The position numbers and the translations under genes were made by a program. Under the pieces are notes generated by a model. That model searched no databases and had not been told where the DNA came from. It saw only the letters and a list, made by a program, of their open reading frames with translations. This document shows, one piece after another, positions 1-5,264 of a stretch of DNA of 5,264 nt; position 1 is the stretch's first letter, and each line of letters begins with the position of its first letter. The DNA lies in contig CANIXE010000187.1 of NCBI GenBank assembly GCA_947470885.1, positions 1-5,264 on the forward strand. Reading direction: 5' to 3'. Origin of the DNA: Planctomycetota bacterium (GTDB lineage Bacteria; Planctomycetota; UBA11346).

Positions 1-385
1 CCAGCCCCTGGGGCAGGTCGCAGAGCTGGCGGCACACGGTGGGCGGCACGCCCAGCTGTTCAAAACTGTAGATTTCATAGGGAATGGTGCGCAGGACTGA
101 ACCCACGGCCCCCCGCTGGTAGAAAACGTTCACCCGGAACCGGCCCACGCCTTGCAGGCCGAAACTCATGTCAAGTTCCTGATCCTGCTCGAAGCGGGCG
201 ATCTGTTCCTGGTCGAGAACCGAATAGACCAGCTTCTTGGTCTGTTCCGGGCCCAGCATGTCGGCCCCTTGGAGTTCGACCAATTCGCCATCCACCCGGG
301 TCCGGGGCATCGAGCCGGCGGCGATGTGCAGGTCTGACCCGCCCCGTTCCACCATGACGCGCAGCAGCTCTTCCATCGTGATCAT
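1..385 (-). CDS. pilT: Type IV pilus retraction ATPase PilT, N-terminal part (runs off left edge)
   Basis: The gene encodes the cytoplasmic hexameric ATPase that powers type IV pilus retraction in twitching motility. Only the first 128 residues are in the window. They match the N-terminal PAS-like domain of PilT-family proteins: LLRVMVERGGSDLHIAAGS at about 8-25, an RVDGELVEL strand at 30-38, the ELDMSFGL segment at 70-77, GRFRVNVFYQRGAV at 81-94, and RTIPYEI..FEQLGVPP at 99-115. The Walker A ATP-binding loop should lie just beyond the edge. The ATG at 385 was chosen because a strong Shine-Dalgarno (GGGGAGG, 393-399) sits 7 nt upstream; an in-frame ATG at 376 is the alternative. The start overlaps the stop of the preceding small [2Fe-2S] gene by 4 bp (ATGA), so translational coupling is likely. 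PilU, the paralogue, cannot be excluded without the C-terminal half. Family assignment is firm; the PilT/PilU choice is inference. Confidence 0.9.
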   Translation of the reverse strand, partial: MITMEELLRVMVERGGSDLHIAAGSMPRTRVDGELVELQGADMLGPEQTKKLVYSVLDQEQIARFEQDQELDMSFGLQGVGRFRVNVFYQRGAVGSVLRTIPYEIYSFEQLGVPPTVCRQLCDLPQGL

Positions 386-636
386 CGACGATCCTCCCCA
401 GGGGTTGGCCCATGATCCATCTGGCCGACGGATGGTGCAAGAGCCGAAGCGGTGAAGGTCCGGATCAGGGCCTCCACCTCTGGGCGGCAGGTGCGACAGC
501 CGGTGCAGGCATCGGTGGCGTCCTGCACGTCCCGCAGAGTCCGGCAGCCGGCCCGGCAGGCCGCCACCACCGCCGACTCGGGCACCTGGGCGCAGTGGCA
601 GACCAGGACGCCCCCGTCCGGCGGCGCTGGGGGCAC
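382..636 (-). CDS. BFD-like [2Fe-2S]-binding domain protein
   Basis: This is a small protein (84 residues from GTG) that consists mostly of one bacterioferritin-associated-ferredoxin (BFD-like) [2Fe-2S] domain. The cluster ligands are visible as CHC (C13, C15) and, 31 residues later, CRTC (C47, C50), the canonical CxC-x31-CxxC spacing. The helix-turn-helix scaffold motif VPESAVVAACRAGCRTLRDV follows the first pair, and RPEVEALI follows the second. Three further cysteines (C27, C31, C44) are unusual. The C-terminal ~25 residues look disordered. Such domains act as electron carriers or [2Fe-2S] modules; the partner here is unknown. The GTG at 636 is the best start I can find: it lies 8 nt after the glutamate dehydrogenase stop, with a TGAGG at 643-647 formed by that stop region. 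There is no in-frame ATG short of 807, which lies deep inside the upstream gene. The domain call is firm; the exact start is less so. Confidence 0.82.
   Translation of the reverse strand: MPPAPPDGGVLVCHCAQVPESAVVAACRAGCRTLRDVQDATDACTGCRTCRPEVEALIRTFTASALAPSVGQMDHGPTPGEDRR
393..399 (-). promoter_or_regulatory. Strong ribosome binding site for pilT
   Basis: On the minus strand the bases read GGGGAGG, followed by 7 nt and then the ATG at 385. It lies inside the 3' end of the upstream [2Fe-2S] gene. It decides the start of the pilT-like gene and suggests pilT can initiate independently as well as by coupling. Confidence 0.7.
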
Positions 637-644
637 CTCCGGCC

Positions 645-3599
645 TCAGAATTCCTGCCCCAAACGCAGCCGTACCAGTTCCCGCTGGGCGCCGGTGGCCA
701 CCACCTTGAGCATCAGGTCCCCATCCGGCAGGCCCAGGCTGCGCAGGCGCTCGCACACGGCGGCTACCTCGGTTTCCGCCGCCAGGTAGGTGGCCAGGGT
801 CTCCCACAGAAGCTCCGGCTGGTCAGACCGCAGGTAGGTGCCGCACCAGGTGAGGCCCTCCTTGTAGACCATCCGGCTGGCCAGGCGCTTGGCGAGGATC
901 GCCACCCGGTGGGCCCGGGGAATGCGGGCGGCGAAGCGGCTGCCGTACCGCTGGACCAGGACCGCCGGGGCGTGGCCGTCAAGATGCCGGCGCCAGGTCT
1001 CCGCCAGGTCTGCGTCATCCAGGTGGGCCTCGATCAAGGGCTCTATGGCCCCGCTGACCCGGTTGATCTCGCTGCTGAGCTGCTGGGACAGGTCCGACAG
1101 GCGGACGCTGCCACCCCGCCGCCGCCAGGCCGAAAACAAGGCCTTGGCCTCGGCATCGGCCCGGGCACGGATGATCCCCACCACTTCTTTGACGTAGACC
1201 GGCTTCATCGCCAGGAATTCCGCATCCTCGCACACCAGGCCCGCCAGTACCTCGTAGCTGGAGCAGATCACCCCGCCCTTGTTGGCGCTGCTGTCCTTGA
1301 TCACCAGCAGGCCGGCGTCCTCCAGGTGCTTCCTCGCCCCAGGAGTGAGGAAAATGTTGGCCCCTTCCACCATGGTTTTGGCGGAGGGTTTCCCGTCGTG
1401 GAGAAACCGGGACCAGTTGTGATCGTCGATGGTGTAGGGTCGGCCGCCGCAGGGGAGGAACACGTCGGCAGCAATGGTGTTGTGCAGGTCATTGCGCAGC
1501 AGTTCCCCCGGACGGTCGGTGGCGGGCACCACCTTGCCCGCCTTGGAGGCCAGCTTCGCCGGATCGAACTTGGCGATGCCCAGACCATCCCGGACCAAGC
1601 GGAGGAGTTCCCGCCAGTCCAGACCAGCGGGGTCCAGGGCGCTGCCGGTGCCGTCGGAGATTGCCAGGACCCGGCAGCGTTTGCCGTGTTCCCGGTGGAG
1701 GATCTTGAGCAGGTTGCCCGCCACGTCGCCATCCGGGCCACCGGTGATCTTCACCGTGTAGGGTTGGCCGTCGGCGATGCCCACCCGGGGCAGGGCCTGG
1801 ACCACCCAGCGGAAGATGCCCTCGCTGGTGACTCCGAATTCCTTGTGGTTGATGCCGCTGCCCGGCTTGCTGCTCATCAGGGTGGGGGCGTGGGGCAGAT
1901 TCCTGGCCTTGGCCCGGTTGGCGACCCAGGTGATCCGAGCCGGGGTCATGTTTTCATCAGGCCCCAGGAAGACGAGATCCGGCTGGCGGGGGGCGCCGTG
2001 GGGGCCGACGATCTCGGGCAGATCCGGCAGCAGCAGATCGATCAGGCTGTCGGTGACCTGACGCACCGCGGCATCGGGGTCGGCCCCGGGTTCCACCAGG
2101 GCGATGCACTTGCTGCCGCCTTCGGGGATATCCTTGTTCTTGAGCTGCTGGGCCCAGGCCAGGTCGTAGACCTCCCGCAGAATACCATCCCGAGCCTTGG
2201 CCCAATGGGCCGGACCCTTGGGCAGGAGCAGGCGCAGGCCGCCCCGGGCGCTGGCCCGGAACCGCACGTGGAAGCCCCGGGCGTGGGGCCCGGCGAAAGC
2301 AAACAGGCCGTAGGCCGGTTGGGGGAACCGGCTGACCGGCAGAACCGCAGGATCCAGCTTGAAGGCCAGGCCCAAGTGCCCCGGGCGATAGGCGTTGGTG
2401 AGCTGGATCGCGGCGACCACCGCAAGCATGGCTTCCAACACCAGGGCCTGGGCGGGGACATCCAAGGTGTGGGCCTCGGCCTGGAGGGCGGCCAGGGATT
2501 TCGCCCAGGTGGCTGGCTTCACCTTGCTGCCCGGGGTGAACCGGGCGGCAATCAGGCCGGTGAGGGCCTTGGCCTGGGGCACCCGCTGGCGGATCACCTC
2601 GGTGGCGACCTCGGTCACATCCAGGTAGGGATGGTCGGGACTGATCAGGGTGCCGGCGATCCCCGCCACCGCCCGGAGCAGAGCCAGTTCGCCGATGGTG
2701 TAGGTGCCGTCGGCATACTGGGCTGCCAGGGTGTCACCCCAGGCCTCCCGCAGGGCGCTCAAGTCCGCTTCCACCTCGGCCTGGAGGGGCTTCGCCAGGG
2801 GTTTGCCGCCATTGCTGACATACAGCGAAGCCAACAACGCCCGACCATCGCCCCCCTGGACTGCCACCACCCAGTCCAGGTACCCCCGTTCCAGGCGCAG
2901 GTGGTGGCGGGTCACCACCCGGGCCACATGGGCCAGCACCGGCCACAGGCTGGCGCCCCCGGCGGCGATCTGGATCCGGGACATGCCCTCCACGGTGTCG
3001 GTATGGGCGGCGATGTCCTCGGCTCCGTTCAGGCTCGCCCAGGCGGTCACATGACGAACCACCCGCTCCACGCTGGAACGGGCCAGATACCCCTGGTCCA
3101 CGCTGTCGAGGAAACGGGCGGCCTGGACCGAGCAGTCCTGTTTCGCCCCGCATACCGCCGACAGGATCGCCTGGCGGTGGGCAGGCAGATTGAAACCGCT
3201 GGGGGCGACCGTCCCCGCGCCATAGCCAAAGGCATACAAAAATAGGCTATCATCGCCACTGACATGGAGTTCCACGCGATTGAAGCTGGCCGTGCCCGCC
3301 AGGGGATGTCCCGCCACCAGGGGAATGACCTCCGCCAGGGAATGACGGTCCGGCCGACCGAACACCAGCAGCTTGCCATGGGCCGGATCGTCGATGAGGG
3401 TCAGCCGGGCATCGGCGGTGCGGCGCAGGCTGTGGATGGTCTCCAGGTGCAACACCTGCTCATCCGCCCCGGTGACCTGGAAATAATGTTTGGGCATGGC
3501 TGCCCGATACCAGGCGACGGTGGCCGCCAGGTCGTGATGCAGGGTGGCCTGCACCTGGGTATAGAGGACATCGGCGGCGGTGCGGGAGGTGGCGGTCAT
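645..3599 (-). CDS. gdh2: Large NAD-dependent glutamate dehydrogenase, Gdh2-like (about 110 kDa class)
   Basis: The product catalyses L-glutamate + NAD+ + H2O to 2-oxoglutarate, ammonium and NADH, feeding amino-acid carbon into the TCA cycle in the cytoplasm. The 984-residue product resembles the fungal Gdh2 class rather than the ~450-residue hexameric or ~1600-residue bacterial enzymes. Visible motifs are FHVRFRASARGGLR (443-456), QQLKNKDIPEGGSK (484-497; K497 is the likely catalytic lysine, K487/K489 substrate contacts), FLGPDEN (544-550; D548 candidate catalytic aspartate), a nucleotide-binding turn GGPDGDVAGN (620-629), CGGRPYTI (717-724), VEGANIF (744-750) and KDSSANKGGV (768-777). The first ~400 residues form the poorly conserved N-terminal regulatory region; the last ~150 are a helical C-terminal part. 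The ATG at 3599 has AGAGGAA 6 nt upstream; longer in-frame starts would run through the promoter into the divergent gene. It is the first gene of a tight operon with the [2Fe-2S] and pilT genes. Confidence 0.93.
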   Translation of the reverse strand: MTATSRTAADVLYTQVQATLHHDLAATVAWYRAAMPKHYFQVTGADEQVLHLETIHSLRRTADARLTLIDDPAHGKLLVFGRPDRHSLAEVIPLVAGHPLAGTASFNRVELHVSGDDSLFLYAFGYGAGTVAPSGFNLPAHRQAILSAVCGAKQDCSVQAARFLDSVDQGYLARSSVERVVRHVTAWASLNGAEDIAAHTDTVEGMSRIQIAAGGASLWPVLAHVARVVTRHHLRLERGYLDWVVAVQGGDGRALLASLYVSNGGKPLAKPLQAEVEADLSALREAWGDTLAAQYADGTYTIGELALLRAVAGIAGTLISPDHPYLDVTEVATEVIRQRVPQAKALTGLIAARFTPGSKVKPATWAKSLAALQAEAHTLDVPAQALVLEAMLAVVAAIQLTNAYRPGHLGLAFKLDPAVLPVSRFPQPAYGLFAFAGPHARGFHVRFRASARGGLRLLLPKGPAHWAKARDGILREVYDLAWAQQLKNKDIPEGGSKCIALVEPGADPDAAVRQVTDSLIDLLLPDLPEIVGPHGAPRQPDLVFLGPDENMTPARITWVANRAKARNLPHAPTLMSSKPGSGINHKEFGVTSEGIFRWVVQALPRVGIADGQPYTVKITGGPDGDVAGNLLKILHREHGKRCRVLAISDGTGSALDPAGLDWRELLRLVRDGLGIAKFDPAKLASKAGKVVPATDRPGELLRNDLHNTIAADVFLPCGGRPYTIDDHNWSRFLHDGKPSAKTMVEGANIFLTPGARKHLEDAGLLVIKDSSANKGGVICSSYEVLAGLVCEDAEFLAMKPVYVKEVVGIIRARADAEAKALFSAWRRRGGSVRLSDLSQQLSSEINRVSGAIEPLIEAHLDDADLAETWRRHLDGHAPAVLVQRYGSRFAARIPRAHRVAILAKRLASRMVYKEGLTWCGTYLRSDQPELLWETLATYLAAETEVAAVCERLRSLGLPDGDLMLKVVATGAQRELVRLRLGQEF

Positions 3600-3605
3600 G
3601 GCGGG

Positions 3606-3612
3606 TTCCTCT
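3606..3612 (-). promoter_or_regulatory. Ribosome binding site of glutamate dehydrogenase gene
   Basis: The minus strand reads AGAGGAA, then 6 nt (CCCGCC), then the ATG at 3599. This fixes the start against the longer open frame that begins at 3806. Confidence 0.65.
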
Positions 3613-3617
3613 ACCCA

Positions 3618-3625
3618 AGTATACT
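3618..3625. promoter_or_regulatory. AGTATACT palindrome: bidirectional -10 element
   Basis: This perfect 8-bp palindrome gives TATACT on the plus strand (3620-3625) and TATACT on the minus strand (3618-3623). It is the most AT-rich spot in the 88-bp gap between the divergent genes. The plus-strand copy would direct transcription of the membrane protein/RadC pair from around 3632, with a leader of about 56 nt. I see no convincing plus-strand -35 at 16-18 nt (bases around 3596-3603 are poor), so that direction may be weaker. Symmetric -10 elements driving divergent transcription are known in bacteria; use here is inference. Confidence 0.45.
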
Positions 3626-3647
3626 CCACTACCCCGGGTGACGTCCA
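3618..3647 (-). promoter_or_regulatory. Putative sigma70 promoter for glutamate dehydrogenase operon
   Basis: On the minus strand a near-consensus -10 hexamer TATACT (3618-3623) lies 18 nt downstream of TGGACG (3642-3647), which matches TTGACA at four positions. Transcription would start near 3610-3612, giving a leader of only about 12 nt that barely contains the ribosome binding site. The -10 is good in a very GC-rich setting; the -35 and the short leader are the weak points. Confidence 0.5.
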
Positions 3648-3687
3648 GGGGGCTGCCCAACCGTTCCAGGAGCCGTACCTTCCCGCC

Positions 3688-4152
3688 ATGCCCTTGATCC
3701 TGCCCCTGCCCTTGCTGACCGTTTTCGCCGTGATGGCCGCTTTGTTGATATTCAGCGGACTGCTGTTGGCCGGAGGCGTCATCGTTCGCCGCCTGAAGTT
3801 GCCCACGGATCTGCCGGAAGGCCCGCGTTTTTCCCCCCCAGCCCCCCCGGCGGTCGATCACGCCACCCCCGGGGAGGCCCAGGCGGTGGCGGCCCGGACT
3901 CACCGCCGGGCCGCCCTGGGGGCGATCGCCCGGGAATGCGTCGCCGGGGCCTACGGACTGATTAACCAACCAGGCATTCCCGCCCCCCAGGTGACCGCCG
4001 CCCTGGCCGTGGCCCAGGAAGTCGAAAAGTCCTGGACCCTGGAGGATCTGGACGCCGCTGAAAAGGCTGTGGCGGAAGCCGCCGGACGTTGTCGCCCCCT
4101 GCTCTCCACGGCAGCCCCCGGGGCCACCCCCACCACGGGATCCACCCTATGA
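3688..4152 (+). CDS. Hypothetical single-pass membrane protein upstream of radC
   Basis: I do not recognise this 154-residue protein. Residues about 9-33 are one long hydrophobic stretch (TVFAVMAALLIFSGLLLAGG core) followed by RRLK, which predicts an N-out/C-in anchor without a clear signal-peptidase site. A proline-rich linker follows (about 42-62, with PPAPP), then an alanine-rich, probably helical soluble region (63-138), then a Thr/Pro/Gly-rich tail. It overlaps the RadC gene by 4 bp (ATGA at 4149-4152), so the two are almost certainly co-transcribed and coupled. The ATG at 3688 is preferred because the hydrophobic segment follows at once; an AGGAG at 3668-3672 is 15 nt away, rather far. 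In-frame ATGs at 3580 and 3598 would overlap the divergent gene's start and promoter. Nothing in it indicates a catalytic function. Confidence 0.65.
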   Translation: MPLILPLPLLTVFAVMAALLIFSGLLLAGGVIVRRLKLPTDLPEGPRFSPPAPPAVDHATPGEAQAVAARTHRRAALGAIARECVAGAYGLINQPGIPAPQVTAALAVAQEVEKSWTLEDLDAAEKAVAEAAGRCRPLLSTAAPGATPTTGSTL

Positions 4153-5069
4153 TCCTGGAGGTCGCCTTGGGGGAACGGCGGCCGGCGGCGATCCGCTTCC
4201 TCGCCGCCGCCGTCACCCTGGACCGCCCCGATCTGGAGGCCCTGGTCCTCCTCGGCGTGCCCCGCTGGGATGCCCTGGACCTGCTCCGTCGGCTGGCCGC
4301 CGCCGGGGAATTGCGGGAGGGAGCCTGGACCACCGAGGCCCGGGACACCTACCGCCGGAGTCTGGATGCCCTGGAACAACGGGCCCTGGAACGTCGGGAC
4401 AGCGGTGAACGTCCCCGGGAAAAGGCTCTGGCCGCAGGAATCGAAGCCCTGGACGACGCGGAACTGCTGGCCCTGCTCTTGCGCACCGGCTCCGCGGATG
4501 AGGGCGTCCTGGAACTGGCCCGCCGCCTCTTGGACGACCAGGGCGGGCTGGTGGGCCTGGCCCGGGCCCATGTCGCCGAACTGGCGGAGGCCCGGGGCCT
4601 GGGTCCGGCCAAAGCCAGCGAACTCGCCGCCGCCTTCGAACTGGGCCGGCGCCTACGGGAGGCCGCCCTGCGGGAACGGCCCGAACTGAAAACGCCCCAA
4701 GCCGTCGCTGATTTCCTCGGCCCCCTGGCGGTCAGCCTGGCCCATGAGGAGTTCTGGTGCCTGCCCCTGGACGCCCGCTGCCGCCTGATCGGCCTGCCCC
4801 GGGTGGTGGGTCGGGGAGACGTGGACGGCACTGACGCCCCACCCCGGGCGTTCTTCCGGGCCGCCCTATCCGCCGGGGCGACCACGGTGATCGCCGTCCA
4901 CAACCACCCCACCGGCGACCCAGCCCCGTCTGCCGCCGACAAGGCCGTGACCCGCCGCCTGGTGGCCGCCGGCCGCACCGTCGAACTCTCCCTCCAGGAT
5001 CATGTCATCCTGGGCGATGGGGGACGACATGTGTCGTTGCGCCGGGATTGCCCGGAGTTGTGGCATTAA
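4149..5069 (+). CDS. radC: RadC-family JAMM/MPN-domain protein with N-terminal extension
   Basis: The 306-residue protein belongs to the RadC/YicR (UPF0758) family, named for DNA repair although that role is disputed and the biochemical function is unsettled. From about residue 87 it follows the family: ERPREKAL, then DDAELLALLLRTG (102-114), then a helix-hairpin-helix-like region with LGPAKASELAAAFELGRRL (151-169). The MPN domain spans about 181-300 and keeps the JAMM zinc-site pattern HNHPTGDPAPSAAD (251-264: H251, H253, S261, D264), with E200 or E201 in HEEFW as the upstream acid. Family members are usually near 220-240 residues; the extra ~85 N-terminal residues include LGVPRWDALDLLRRLAAAGEL (35-55), which looks like a small helical or winged-helix module. 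The ATG at 4149 overlaps the upstream stop (ATGA), with a weak GGGA 8 nt before. The usual RadC PREIF segment is altered to PPRAFF. Confidence 0.9.
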   Translation: MILEVALGERRPAAIRFLAAAVTLDRPDLEALVLLGVPRWDALDLLRRLAAAGELREGAWTTEARDTYRRSLDALEQRALERRDSGERPREKALAAGIEALDDAELLALLLRTGSADEGVLELARRLLDDQGGLVGLARAHVAELAEARGLGPAKASELAAAFELGRRLREAALRERPELKTPQAVADFLGPLAVSLAHEEFWCLPLDARCRLIGLPRVVGRGDVDGTDAPPRAFFRAALSAGATTVIAVHNHPTGDPAPSAADKAVTRRLVAAGRTVELSLQDHVILGDGGRHVSLRRDCPELWH

Positions 5070-5097
5070 AGGCACGTTGGGCCTACGGCCCCGTTGC

Positions 5098-5118
5098 GGC
5101 GCTGGAGCGCCAGCGTTT
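5098..5118 (+). terminator. Possible weak intrinsic terminator after radC
   Basis: CGCTGG (5100-5105) and CCAGCG (5110-5115) form a 6-bp GC stem with an AGCG loop, extendable by two G-T pairs, followed by TTT only. It lies 30 bp after the radC stop. The T-run is short and the right arm is part of the first 19-bp repeat, so this may be repeat structure rather than a true terminator. Confidence 0.3.
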
Positions 5119-5264
5119 CCCGGGAGCGCCGGCGTTTCCCGGGAGCGCCGCCGTTTCCCGGGGGCGCCGCCGTTTCCCGGGAGCGCCGGCGCCCTCGCCG
5201 GCTCGGGGCGAGGCCGATGCCGGCGGGAGCGCCGCCGTTTCCCGGGGGCGCCGGCGTTTCCCGG
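5105..5264. repeat. Tandem array of a 19-bp GC-rich repeat
   Basis: The unit is GAGCGCCGGCGTTTCCCGG. Full copies lie at 5105-5123, 5124-5142, 5143-5161, 5162-5180, 5227-5245 and 5246-5264; a truncated copy (first 11 bases) is at 5181-5191. Copies differ only at unit positions 2 (A/G), 8 (A/G) and 9 (G/C); the CGTTTCCCGG half is invariant in all complete copies. Adjacent copies create TCCCGGGA palindromes and, between GGCGTT and AGCGCC, a possible 6-bp hairpin. A 19-bp period shifts reading frame each copy, so a coding repeat is unlikely. The last copy ends at the window edge, so the array may continue. Confidence 0.88.
5185..5202. repeat. Perfect GC hairpin interrupting the 19-bp array
   Basis: GCCGGCG (5185-5191) pairs perfectly with CGCCGGC (5196-5202) around a CCCT loop. 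An overlapping alternative stem, CCTCGCC (5193-5199) with GGCGAGG (5207-5213), competes with it, and GCCGGCG recurs at 5219-5225. These sit in the 35-bp segment (5192-5226) that breaks the repeat period. No T-run follows, so it is not an obvious terminator. Confidence 0.6.

Noticed and set aside
909..3245. A 778-codon plus-strand open frame opposite the glutamate dehydrogenase gene
   Set aside because: It runs codon-on-codon antisense to the gdh frame, where stops need TTA, CTA or TCA sense codons, which are rare in such a GC-rich gene. Its translation is Gly/Gln/Pro/His-rich with no recognisable domain, while the minus-strand frame carries all Gdh2 motifs.
3600..3806. Longer N-terminus for glutamate dehydrogenase starting at 3806
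   Set aside because: The extra 69 residues are basic and unlike the family, cross the candidate promoter and overlap the divergent membrane-protein gene; the ATG at 3599 has a good ribosome binding site.
4089..4148. Upstream in-frame start for RadC at 4089
   Set aside because: It would overlap the preceding gene by over 60 bp and add a Pro/His-rich 20-residue stretch. The ATGA overlap at 4149 is the usual coupled-gene arrangement.
3951..4571. A 206-codon minus-strand open frame across the membrane-protein/radC junction
   Set aside because: It is antisense to two well-supported genes, and its low-complexity Gly/Gln/Pro composition is typical of a GC-rich shadow frame.
5079..5091. Terminator hairpin GGGCC-TAC-GGCCC just after radC
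   Set aside because: The stem is only 5 bp and no T-run follows, so there is no support for intrinsic termination there.
5105..5264. CRISPR array
   Set aside because: The 19-bp units are directly adjacent with no unique spacers of regular length, and no cas gene is in the window.

Overview
The window comes from a GC-rich, Gram-negative-type bacterial chromosome. The type IV pilus retraction ATPase at the left edge reads like those of deltaproteobacterial or acidobacterial lineages, but sequence alone does not settle the taxon. I see no phage, transposase, tRNA, rRNA or CRISPR array. Coding density is high: five genes occupy all but the last ~195 bp and an 88-bp divergent intergenic gap.

Left block, minus strand, read right to left from about 3600 to 1. 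It starts with a 984-residue NAD-dependent glutamate dehydrogenase of the large, fungal Gdh2-like class. Eight bases after its stop comes a small BFD-type [2Fe-2S] protein. That gene overlaps by 4 bp (ATGA) the start of a pilT-like gene that runs off the left edge. The spacing implies one operon, which joins amino-acid catabolism, a small iron-sulfur protein and a motility ATPase.

The divergent gap at 3600-3687 holds an 8-bp palindrome, AGTATACT, that supplies a TATACT -10 hexamer on each strand. It is a candidate bidirectional promoter serving both blocks.

Right block, plus strand, 3688-5069. An unrecognised 154-residue protein with one N-terminal membrane segment overlaps by 4 bp (ATGA) a RadC-family protein. 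The RadC protein keeps its HhH-like region and its JAMM metal-site residues, and carries about 85 extra N-terminal residues.

The right end (5070-5264) is non-coding. It holds an array of 19-bp tandem repeats, six full copies and one broken copy, interrupted by a perfect GC hairpin. The last copy ends exactly at the window edge, so the array may continue. This repeat array, the membrane protein/RadC pair and the gdh-bfd-pilT operon are the points most worth following up.
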